Made by a program: the position numbers and the translations under genes
Assembly (NCBI RefSeq): GCF_902686445.1
Contig: NC_062229.1
Location: forward strand, 1 to 64,000
Length of the DNA stretch: 64,000 nucleotides
Direction: 5' to 3'
Source: Sciurus carolinensis
Taxonomy: Eukaryota > Chordata > Mammalia > Rodentia > Sciuridae
Notes under the pieces: generated by a model
The model's input: only the letters and a program-made list of their open reading frames with translations
Told to the model about the DNA's origin: nothing
The model's database searches: none
Shown here: one piece after another, positions 39,969 to 51,900 of the stretch
Layout of the letters: each line of letters starts with the position of its first letter
Numbering within the stretch: position 1 is the first letter of the stretch

Positions 39969-42900
39969 CCTTACAGGGCCGTTAGGAAAAGTCAAGTCAG
40001 TGAGTCACCTCTCACCTGCCCGCCTCAGGCTGGAGAAGGAAATCGACGTGCTGGAGAACGGGGAATCGGCCCCCGCCACTTCAGGGGAGAACAAGGCGGC
40101 TCCCGGTCCAGCCCGGGCCCTGGCCCCAAGCCCAGCCAAGGAGGAGCCCCAACCAGAGGTGGTGTGTGACTCACAGCAGGTGAGATGTGGGGTGGGCGGG
40201 TCCCTGGCCCTGACCCCGTTCTTTAGCAGGGTGCCCAGGGGCCCGGGCACAGAGAGCAGGTGCTGGGTTTGAGGCCTGGGACACGTGGCTTGGCCTCTCC
40301 AAGCCTCAGTTTCCCCATCCATGAGGTGCAGGAGCAACTAGAGCCCTAGCTAGGGATGTCATGAGGGTTCAGTGAGTGGGAGCATTAAGCCCTTCACACC
40401 AGGCCCACAGGGAGGGAGGTTTTCATGAGTGCCACCTACTTATTGCCATTGCTGATGCTGTTCTTGTGCACCTGCTGTGCACCTGGCCCTGTGCTGAGCA
40501 CTTTACGTGTTTGTTTGACCCCCACTTCTAGGTGGGAGCAGTATTCTGATTTGATGCCAGATAAACCCCAGGCCAGGGAGGTCGAGCACCTGGCCCCAGG
40601 CCAGACAACCGGGCATGTTCCCTGGTGGGCTTGGCCCTTGCTTCTGGGGTCTGCCCTGCAGCAGACATGTTAAGACCAGTCTCTAGACTCAGGGTTGGCA
40701 CGTGTGAGGCGTCTAACGCCTCTACCCAGTGGGCTCAGCAGACCCGAGGGCTTGCCTCCTTGCCTGCACCGTGGCCTTGCTGGAGTCAGCTTGGTCCCTG
40801 CCCAGGGAGCTGCAGCTGGAAAGACAGCCCCACTGTGTCCTTTCGAGACTGCTCCTCTGGGGCTGCCGGTCTGGAACCCTCTCTGCTGATTGTGCCTGGT
40901 TTGGGAGGCCAGGAAGATGGAGACTGTGGGACCTCAAGGAAGCATCTGATTCACAAGAGGCTGGGCAGGCTTCTTGGAGGGTGTGGGTCTTGAAGGTTGA
41001 GTAGGAGTTCTCCAGGCAGTCTGCAGATGAGCCGGTGGGGGTCACTGGAGGGGAACGAACACTCTGAGCTGCCTGTACTGCCCACGGGCATCCTGGGGAG
41101 AGGCAGACCCTGACCAGGACAGCAACCTCAGGGGCAGTGAGCATGCAAAGAGCTGCTCACTGTGGGGGACTTGGTTGGAGGGCCAGGGACTCAGCGAGGA
41201 GCCACCATGGGAAAAGCTAAACAGAGCCTTCAAGGTGGACGGGACATCATACACAAAGGCAGGACACCGAGACAGAAGGCGTTAAGGGGCAGTAAGAAGA
41301 CTGCCGGCTGGGCAGGGCAGACCACCAGAGAACTGGTCTTGGGAGTGGACAGCGCCTAGGAGTGTTGGGGTCACCAGAGACCGCCCCACATTCCAGCGGG
41401 AACACCAGGGGAGAGGGGACAGGAAGCAGGTGCACCGCGTCGTCGGCCGCCCGCGCCCTCCCGGGCGCCGGACTCGCAGCCGGCAGGGCGGCGGCTGACC
41501 CTCTGCCTCTCTCTTGCAGACCCCGCCGGGCACGCCCACAGGTAGGCGCGGACGCGGCGTGGGGCCGCGCGCCCCCTGGCGGCCGAGCGGGGAGCCGGGT
41601 GGGGCGCGCCGTCCTCTGCCGAGCGGCTTGGCCTGTCCGTCATCCCTGCGCTCAGTTTCACAACGCCGGCGAGAGGCCCGCAGCACCCGCTGCGCGCGCA
41701 GAGACCGGCCGCCCGCCCGCTCGCTCAGGTCCCTGCGGGTGGGTCGGCCTCCGTTTTTGCGTCTGTACAGTGGGGCGAGAAATCCAGATGGCGGCGTTAG
41801 CGATCAAGGGCCGGAGGGACTGACCGGGGCAGCGGCAGACAGGCCCTGCTCGCTGATGCGGTGCAGGAAAGGACAGAAGACCCAGCATCCCAGCCCCAGG
41901 CTGGCAGCTGGACAAGGGGCGTTTGCAACGTCACTCCCGTCGTGGCGTTGAATGCAGTGTAGATTGAGCAGGGTGCTCCCCAGCCCAAGGAGGCGACGGT
42001 GAATCTGCTCGATACGAGCCACGTTTTCGAACGTGTCTTAAGTGGGCCTGTCTCCCTGCAAAGCACGAGAGCCGCCAGTGGAACACAGCGGCCGACAGAT
42101 CTTAGGTCTGATTCATGGTGTGTTGATTATTCACAAGACGAGGGACCTTGTGTCACCGTGTCCCTGCAGAATTAAAAGTTAATCATTTAAAGTGCATCTG
42201 TGCAGCCTCTCGTGGACGTTGTGAAAGTCTTTTGAGCTGAAATGAGAACCCAACTTGACCTTTCCTTTTGGGGGAGGGGCTCCATGTGTGTTGGGGGCCT
42301 GGTGCATGTAAGGGGCCCAGGCATTGGGGGTCTGGGTGCATGTAAGGGGCCCAGGCATTGGGGGTCTGGGTGCACTGGGTGCCTGGATGCATGTAAGGGG
42401 CCCAGGCATTGGGGGTCTGGGTGCACTGGGGTCTGGGTGCACGTATGCGTGGGGGGTCGGGTCTGGGTGCACGTATGCGTGGGGGGTCGGCTCTGGGTGC
42501 ACGTATGCGTGGGGGGTCGGCTCTGGGTGCACGTATGCGTGGGGGGTCGGCTCTGGGTGCACGTATGCGTGGGGGGTCGGCTCTGGGTGCACGTATGCGT
42601 GGGGGGTCGGCTCTGGGTGCACGTATGCGTGGGGGGTCGGGCTCTGGGTGCACGTATGCGTGGGGGGTCGGCTCTGGGTGCACGTATGCGTGGGGGGTCG
42701 GGTCTGGGTGCACGTATGCGTGGGGGGTCGGGCTCTGGGTGCACGTATGCGTGGGGGGTCGGGCTCTGGGTGCACGTATGCGTGGGGGGTCGGGCTCTGG
42801 GTGCACGTATGCGTGGGGGGTCGGGTCTGGGTGCACGTATGCGTGGGGGGTCGGGTCTGGGTGCACGTGTGTGTGGGTACCTGGACCTGTGATGAGGTGG

Positions 42901-45900
42901 CGTAACCTCTCTCCTGCCCTCTCTCCACCCCTGCCTGCCCAGCAGAGAAGCAAGTCTCCAACACTCCTGTGCGGACGGTCAGAGGCTCGCCCATGATGAA
43001 GGCAGGTGGGTGGCCCCCAGGCTCCAGCCCTGTGTCCAGCCACTGCCCGGGCCACAGCTCAGTCCTGAGGGCCTGGTGGGGTGGGGGGACCCAGGCCTGC
43101 CGTGGCAGGGTCGGTCGGGCGATGCTCATGGGGGTGGTGGCTGGGCCGAGGCCGGGCTGTGGACTGGGGGCAGGCCTCTGCGTCCCTCTGCTTTAGCACT
43201 TGGTCACACGCTGGCCAGGCTTCCCCAGGAAGGCGGGCCCTGCGCATGGCGACTTTAACCCAGTGCCCCACGCTTCCATACTCTAACCTCCACGCTGGCC
43301 CCTGGGTGGGGGTGGCCACAGGCCTGCACCTGCCCCGTTGCTGAAGACGCTGGCTGCACATCCCACCTGCTCCTGGGGCCGCAGCAGGACCGCTAGGGCA
43401 AGGCAGCTGGGTGGGGCTCGTGTGCAGCAGCCAAGCGCCCAGGTCAGCTGAGTCCTGTCCTGTCAGCACCGGCAGCCGTTCCCTGTCTGTCCTCCCGCCG
43501 GAGCGGGCTATTCTGCCCCTGCACCCAGGGCCCGGCACCACACAGGGCCGGGCGGGGACGAGTTCTGAGGAACCATGGAGGTGTTGTTATTTGAGTTGGA
43601 GAGGGAAGGGAAGACGGAGTAGGGGAGTAGGGTGTGACCATGTTCTGAGGGAGGGAGGGTCTCAGGGACGCCCAGGGTCCCCTGCATGGTGGCAGAAGCC
43701 CAGGGGAGCGATTCCTAGCGTGAGGGGTACCTTTAGGGCCTGTGCCAGTTAGGGCCCTGACTGGCATCCGGGTCTGGTACCCCCTACTTTTTCCTTGGCC
43801 AGAGACTATATGCAGTGTGTAACCTGCTCAACTGTGTGGGAGGCCTTAGAAGTTGATGTCCAGAGACAGGAATATGAGGCCACTCAGGGACAAGAGATTA
43901 AATAGCAGTCATTCACTGGACATTATTGAGCACCTGCCCTGTGCCAGGCGTGAGGGACACAGACTGGGGAGCCTGTATTCTGGTGGGCGCAACTCACTCT
44001 ACAAATTAAGAATACAAAGCAAAGAATGTGGAATCCCAGGGTTCTGGGCACAGGGAGGACTTGAGCTGGATCCTGAGCTGGGGCGCCGTGGAGGGCTGAG
44101 GACCTCTGGTGCCTGTGCGGAGAACAGACGGGCAGAGCTGGGAGTCCAGGGGTGGATGGTGGGGACTAACGGTGAGGAAGGAGGCTGGGAGGGAGGCTGC
44201 AGTGGGGTGCGAGGGAGAGGCTGGGGAGGACAGAGCTGCCCTGACTGGGATGGGAAGGCCCAGGGGCAGGGGCAGGGCGGGTCTCAGGGACCTGGCTCTG
44301 GGGGGCGAGGGAGTAGAGTTGAGGGCAGTGTCCTGCTGCAGATCAGTGGTGGGCCTGGACAAGGTCCCAGAGCAGAGTGGAGCCCCGGGCCGAGCTGGGC
44401 CTGAGCACCAGAGACCGGGCAGGAGGAGACCCAGATGACCACCTGGGTTGAGGGGCTTCCCAGGTACCCAGGAGCGAGCCACGCTGATGGGATGGACCGC
44501 AGGCTCGAAGGGTCCTGGACCTTGGCTCTGCTGTCCCTTCGGGTGGGGTCTGCAGGAGCTGCTCCATGGCCCAGCCCTGGACCCCTTTCTTCCTTCCCCG
44601 GGCCGGCTTGGGCTGCGGTTGGGGCCCGGAGCCGAGGGCCATCCTTCAGCAGGTGCAGAGAATCCCTGGGGTGAGTCTCACAGAGCAGCAGTGAGCCGGT
44701 CCTGGAGCTGTGGCCCCAGGGGTTCTGGGGCCCTGCAGCCTGGGACTCCATGGGCTGCAAGGTGCTCAGAGGGTCAGGGTGGACAGAGGTCAGGCTGGGC
44801 TGGGCGCTGGGTGGACTGGGCCTCTCCCACCCACTCTGCTTCAGGTGATAGGATGGAACCTGGATGTGGAGATGAGCCTGGTAGCCAAGCAGGGCTTGGT
44901 GTGCAGAGAGGGAGGGACAAGGGCCCTGGGGCAGAAGGCAGATGGGCCTCGAATGCCCGCAGAGGAGCTGGGCACTGGACCCTGGGAGGCAGGATGGGCC
45001 TCCGATGCCCACAGAGGAGCTGGGCCCTGGGCCCTAGGAGGCAGGATGGGCCTTGAATGCCCGCAGAGGAGCTGGGCACTGGACACTGGGCCCTGGGAGG
45101 CAGGATGGGCCTTGAATGCCTGCAGAGGAGCTGGGCACTGGACACTGGACACTGGGAGGCAGGATGGGCCTTGAATGCCCGCAGAGGAGCTGGGCACTGG
45201 ACCCTGGGAGGCAGAATGGGCCTTGAATGCCTGCAGAGGAGCTGGGCACTGGACACTGGGAGGCAGGATGGGCCTTGAATGCCTGCAGAGGAGCTGGGCA
45301 CTGGACCCTGGGAGGCAGGATGGGCCTTGAATGCCTGCAGAGGAGCTGGGCACTGGACACTGGGCCCTGGGAGGCAGGATGGGCCTTGAATGCCTGCAGA
45401 GGAGCTGGGCACTGGACACTGGACACTGGGAGGCAGGATGGGCCTTGAATGCCCGCAGAGGAACTGGGCACTGGACACTGGGCCCTGGGAAGCAGGATGG
45501 GCCTTGAATGCCTGCAGAGGAGCTGGGCACTGGACACTGGACACTGGGAGGCAGGATGGGCCTTGAATGCCCGCAGAGGAGCTGGGCACTGGACACTGGG
45601 CCCTGGGAGGCAGGATGGGTCTTGAATGCCTGCAGAGGAGCTGGGCACTGGACTCTGGGAGGCAGGATGGGCCTCCGATGCCCACAGAGGAGCTTGGCCC
45701 TGGGCCCTGGGAGCAGGATGGGCCTTGAATGCCTGCAGAGGAGCTGGGCACTGGACACTGGGAGGCAGGATGGGCCTTGAATGCCTGCAGAGGAGGTGGG
45801 CACTGGACCCTGGGAGTCAGGATGGGCCTTGAATGCCTACAGAGGAGCTGGGCACTGGACCCTGGGAGGCAGGATGGGCCTTGAATGCCTACAGAGGAGC

Positions 45901-48900
45901 TGGGCACTGGACCCTGGGAGGCAGGATGGGCCTTGAATGCCCACAGAGGAGCTTGGCCCTGGGCCCTGGGAGCAGGATGGGCCTTGAATGCCTGCAGAGG
46001 AACTGGGCACTGGACCCTGGGAGGCAGGATGGGCCTTGAATGCCTGCAGAGGAGCTGGGCACTGGACCCTGGGAGGCAGGATGGGCCTTGAATGCCCGCA
46101 GAGGAGCTGGGCACTGGACCCTGGGAGGCAGGATGGGCCTTGAATGCCCGCAGAGGAGCTGGGCACTGGACCCTGGGAGGCAGGATGGGCCTTGAATGCC
46201 TGCAGAGGAGCTGGGCACTGGACACTGGGCCCTGGGAGGCAGGATGGGCCTTGAATGCCTGCAGAGGAGCTGGGCACTGGACCCTGGGAGGCAGGATGGG
46301 CCTCCGATGCCCACAGAGGAGCTTGGCCCTGGGCCCTGGGAGCAGGATGGGCCTTGAATGCCTGCAGAGGAGCTGGGCACTGGACCCTGGGAGGCAGGAT
46401 GGGCCTTGAATGCCTGCAGAGGAGCTGGGCACTGGACCCTGGGAGGCAGGATGGGCCTTGAATGCCTGCAGAGGAGCTGGGCACTGGACACTGGGCCCTG
46501 GGAGGCAGGATGGGCCTTGAATGCCTGCAGAGGAACTGGGCACTGGACCCTGGGAGGCAGGATGGGCCTTGAATGCCTGCAGAGGAACTGGGCACTGGAC
46601 CCTGGGAGGCAGGATGGGCCTTGAATGCCTGCAGAGGAGCTGGGCACTGGACCCTGGGAGGCAGGATGGGCCTTGAATGCCTGCAGAGGAGCTGGGCACT
46701 GGACACTGGGCCCTGGGAGGCAGGATGGGCCTTGAATGCCTGCAGAGGAACTGGGCACTGGACCCTGGGAGGCAGGATGGGCCTTGAATGCCTGCAGAGG
46801 AACTGGGCACTGGACCCTGGGAGGCAGGATGGGCCTTGAATGCCTGCAGAGGAGCTGGGCACTGGACACTGGGCCCTGGGAGGCAGGATGGGCCTTGAAT
46901 GCCTGCAGAGGAGCTGGGCACTGGACACTGGACACTGGGAGGCAGGATGGGCCTTGAATGCCCGCAGAGGAACTGGGCACTGGACACTGGGCCCTGGGAA
47001 GCAGGATGGGCCTTGAATGCCTGCAGAGGAGCTGGGCACTGGACACTGGACACTGGGAGGCAGGATGGGCCTTGAATGCCCGCAGAGGAGCTGGGCACTG
47101 GACACTGGGCCCTGGGAGGCAGGATGGGTCTTGAATGCCTGCAGAGGAGCTGGGCACTGGACTCTGGGAGGCAGGATGGGCCTCCGATGCCCACAGAGGA
47201 GCTTGGCCCTGGGCCCTGGGAGCAGGATGGGCCTTGAATGCCTGCAGAGGAGCTGGGCACTGGACACTGGGAGGCAGGATGGGCCTTGAATGCCTGCAGA
47301 GGAGGTGGGCACTGGACCCTGGGAGTCAGGATGGGCCTTGAATGCCTACAGAGGAGCTGGGCACTGGACCCTGGGAGGCAGGATGGGCCTTGAATGCCTA
47401 CAGAGGAGCTGGGCACTGGACCCTGGGAGGCAGGATGGGCCTTGAATGCCCACAGAGGAGCTTGGCCCTGGGCCCTGGGAGCAGGATGGGCCTTGAATGC
47501 CTGCAGAGGAACTGGGCACTGGACCCTGGGAGGCAGGATGGGCCTTGAATGCCTGCAGAGGAGCTGGGCACTGGACCCTGGGAGGCAGGATGGGCCTTGA
47601 ATGCCCGCAGAGGAGCTGGGCACTGGACCCTGGGAGGCAGGATGGGCCTTGAATGCCCGCAGAGGAGCTGGGCACTGGACCCTGGGAGGCAGGATGGGCC
47701 TTGAATGCCTGCAGAGGAGCTGGGCACTGGACACTGGGCCCTGGGAGGCAGGATGGGCCTTGAATGCCTGCAGAGGAGCTGGGCACTGGACCCTGGGAGG
47801 CAGGATGGGCCTCCGATGCCCACAGAGGAGCTTGGCCCTGGGCCCTGGGAGCAGGATGGGCCTTGAATGCCTGCAGAGGAGCTGGGCACTGGACCCTGGG
47901 AGGCAGGATGGGCCTTGAATGCCTGCAGAGGAGCTGGGCACTGGACCCTGGGAGGCAGGATGGGCCCTTGAATGCCTGCAGAGGAGCTGGGCACTGGACA
48001 CTGGGCCCTGGGAGGCAGGATGGGCCTGAATGCCTGCAGAGGAACTGGGCACTGGACCATGGGAGGCAGGATGGGCCTTGAATGCCTGCAGAGGAACTGG
48101 GCACTGGACCCTGGGAGGCAGGATGGGCCTTGAATGCCTGCAGAGGAGCTGGGCACTGGACCCTGGGAGGCAGGATGGGCCTTGAATGCCTGCAGAGGAG
48201 CTGGGCACTGGACACTGGGCCCTGGGAGGCAGGATGGGCCTTGAATGCCTGCAGAGGAACTGGGCACTGGACCCTGGGAGGCAGGATGGGCCTTGAATGC
48301 CTGCAGAGGAACTGGGCACTGGACCCTGGGAGGCAGGATGGGCCTTGAATGCCTGCAGAGGAGCTGGGCACTGGACACTGGGCCCTGGGAGGCAGGATGG
48401 GCCTTGAATGCCTGCAGAGGAGCTGGGCCCTGGGCAGGGGAGCCATGTCCACACTGCGTGTCTCTGCTTGCTCTGCGCTGCCCCCTCCTGGCTTGGCTGC
48501 CGCCGCAGGGCACACGGGGGTGGACGGCGCGTAACCGGTGCTCTCCTGGCAGCCACGTACTCAGTTGAGATCACAGTGGAGAAGGACAAGGTGACAGGGC
48601 AGACCAGGGTGCTGTCCAGCACCACACTGCTCCCCCGGGAGCCACCTCCTCGGGGCATCAAGGTCTACGAGGACGAGACGAAAGGTAGGCCCCCGCCCGC
48701 TGCCCTGGCAGAGCCTGGTGCAGGGTGCAGACCCCGCAGGGTTGGATGCAGAGCAGAGCAGGGCTCCCCCAGCCACGCGCCGGCTCAGCGGTCCTCGACC
48801 TGACCACGGCCCAGCTGGTCACTCACTCAGAACTGCCATGGCTGGACCTGTTGCAGACACAGGGCTGGAGTAGGAGTCCTCATGGGATTCAGCTTCCACA

Positions 48901-51900
48901 CTCACTGGGCGGTGGGCCCAGCCCCTCTGAGGTCATTCACGGCTTGTGTTTTTACCTTATTTTATTTTATTTTTTAAATATTTTTTACCTGTCAGTGGAC
49001 TTTATTTTATATTTGTATGTGGTGTGGAGATTCGAACCCAGGGCCTCACACAGGTGAGGCAAGCGCTCACCACTGAGAAGCGCTCACCACTGAGCCACAA
49101 CCCCGCCCCTATTTTCTTCTTTTTTTTTTTTTGGGTGCTGGGCTATTTTATTCTTTAAAGAACTCTTTTTGGTACTGGGGATTGAACCCAGGGGTACTCT
49201 ATCACACATCTACGGGCAGGGTCTCCCAAAGTTGTTGAGGCTGGTCTCAAACTTAGAATCCTCCTGCCTCAGTCTCCAGAACCTCTGGGATTAAGGTGTG
49301 CACCACTGTGCCCGGCTTCACTTGTTTATAATTGACTAGTTAATGTGTTTATTTTGCAGTTCTGGGGGTTGAACCCAGGGCTGCTCTACCACAGATCTAC
49401 ACTCCCAGCCCTTTCTATTTTTATTTTGAGGCAGGGCCTCACCACATTGACCAGGCCAGCTTTGAATTTGTGATCCTCCTCCCTTGGCCTCCGGAGTAGC
49501 TGGGATGACAGGCGTGTGCCGCCTGCCTGGTTATCATTTAAGCGATTATATTGTGATGAAAGCTACTGGAAGAGCCAGGGATGTACAGGGGCCTCGGGAG
49601 TCTCCAGCTGGGGTGGGGCGGGGGCTTCTCAGAGGAGGTGGGGAGGAAGCCGACCACGGCAGGGCCCAGCGTGGTCAACGCCTGAGGTGGGGTGCGGTTG
49701 CTGGGACAGAGGGACTAGGCAGAGCGCCAGGTGCCACGGGGCGGGTCTGAGCGGGGCCTTGCAGGCTGAAATCTGATTTCGTTTTCAAGACGCCTTATGG
49801 GGGTGCTGCCCAGTGGTTAGCGCTTGCCTCACATGCAGGAGGGCCTGGTTCCATTCCCGGCACCACAAAAAACAAAGTACGTGCACAAATAAAGGGTGCT
49901 TCCAGGGGCCGGAGGGTCTAGCGTCAGGGACGCCGCCAGGAGGTGGGGTCCCAGGAGGGTTGGCAGCCTGGAAAGCCTGCCTCTGGACGTGATCCCAGGT
50001 CACGGAGTCCTGTCTTAAAGTGCGACTCACCAGGTGCGCTACAGTCACAGCACGCAGAGCTTTGTCACCCGTGGGGAGGCCCGTCCCACGAGCAGCCGCG
50101 TCCCTCCCACACCCACAAGTCCGCCTCCGCCTCTGGACCCCTGTCCTGGACCCTCCTGTCCCTGGTCACACACTGTGTCCTGTGTGTCTGACTCTCAGCA
50201 TGAGGTCCCCAGGCCTGTCCACGCTGCAGCTGTCACCTCGCTCCTGCCCTGGCCGAGGGCGCTGCGGGTGGGTGGGCCACACCACGTGTCCTCCGTCCAC
50301 CTGCAAGCCTGGACGCCTTGCCTACTGGCTTTGAGTGCTCAGGAGTCTCCGTGCAGGTGTGGCAGCAGGTGTCCATTTCTCAGCTCTGGTGTGCTGACCA
50401 GGTGGGGCCCCTGCTGCCTCGGGCTGCTGGCCCCACGGCCTCAGCACCGCGGTGCCCCCCACAGTGGCGCGGAGGCTCCCGTCACTGCCTCACTGGGCTC
50501 TGTTCTGGGGCAAGTGCTCCTGGTCTGCCAGACCTGCCCCGCCCCTGCCCGCTGGGAGGCGAGCTGTCCACCCTATGGACGTGATGGGGGGATGCCCAGT
50601 GGCCCCCAGGACTCACGTTCCTGTCCTGGGCCCCGCCCTCTGGGACCCCTGCCCCGTGCGCGAGACGAGTGGAGGGCTCTCCTGGCATCCAGGCGCAGGA
50701 CCCCCGCCCGGGTCGGGACCAGTGCCGCCCTGGGCAGCCGGCTGCTGGGAGGGGTGGCTCAAGCCCTGGGGGCTGGAGCTGGTGCACGGGGAGCACAGCC
50801 AGCTCAGCCGGCCAGCGGCAGGGCCCAGCACACACGGCCTTCAGGGCATCCTAGGGAGGCCCGAGCGCACCCAGAGTGCGAGAAGCCAGCGCCCCTGTGG
50901 GCCTCACCTCCCGCCCCGCGATGGCAGACCCCTGCGCGGAGGACCTAGTTTCGAGAAGCAGCTGGGTCCAGCCCTGGCCAGCTGGGCCGCTTGGTCCAGA
51001 TACTCCCCTCTTGTGAATCCTCTTTTTTGCTCCATTTACCATGGAAAGAAACACCCAGACCTACTGTGGTAGACCTGTTGCTGTGACGATGTGCCTGAGG
51101 ACAGCGGCCTAGAGGAGAAGGGGTTCGTTGTGGCTTGTGGTGCCCCGGTCAGCAGCTCCACGGCTCTGGGCCTGAGTGAGGCGGGGCATGGTGCCGGAAG
51201 GCCACAGCAAGGGAAAGAACAGGAAGCAGAGACGGGGAGAGGACCGGGACGGACCCAGGACGTCCTCCCCCGCTTCCCGCCGCCTCCGCGGTGCCTCCGG
51301 CTGAGGACCGTCCAGGGACCACCCCGTGAGGAGGTCCAGCCCTCAGGCTCCACCCACTTCCCAGAGGCCCCACCTCCGCACGCTGCTCACTGGGGACCAA
51401 GCCCCTCAGCACAGGAGCCTTTGGGGACAGTCTAGATGAAACCGTGTCCCCTGCTTTGCCAGGTAGCTGCACAGGAGTGGGCTGGTCCAAGACTACGGAA
51501 CAGCCTCAAAATGCAAGATGATGAAGCCCAGTGCGCCCGAGTTTCCCCTGCCGGCCACTCTGGCCACGCCCACTGACCTGAGGGGCCGTAGGTGTCCGTC
51601 AGGGGCTCTGCCTCTGTCAGGGGCCTGCTCACACCTCTGTCTCTCCCTGTGCAGTTGTCCACGCCCTGGACGGCACAGCCGAGGACGGCATCCACCCACT
51701 GAGCTCCTCCGAGGTGGACGAGCTCATCCACAAAGCAGACGAGGCTGCTCTGAGCGAGGTGGGGTCCACCACGGGGGCAGCGGAGACCCGGGGGCCCGTG
51801 GAGGCCGCCCAGACCACACCCTCCCGGCGGGAGATCCCAGGCGTGCAGGCGCAGCCGGGAGAAGCCACGGCGGGCCCGCCGGGCATCCAGCCCGGCCAGG

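Noticed and set aside
42179..43129. Histidine/threonine-rich minus-strand frame (HTCTQSRPPT) in PALM intron 6
   Set aside because: It is the 10-codon read-out of the 30-bp minisatellite.
44774..48661. 1295-codon minus-strand open frame over the PALM intron 7 array
   Set aside because: It runs through exon 8 of PALM on the opposite strand and consists of translated 52-bp repeats. No family similarity is seen.
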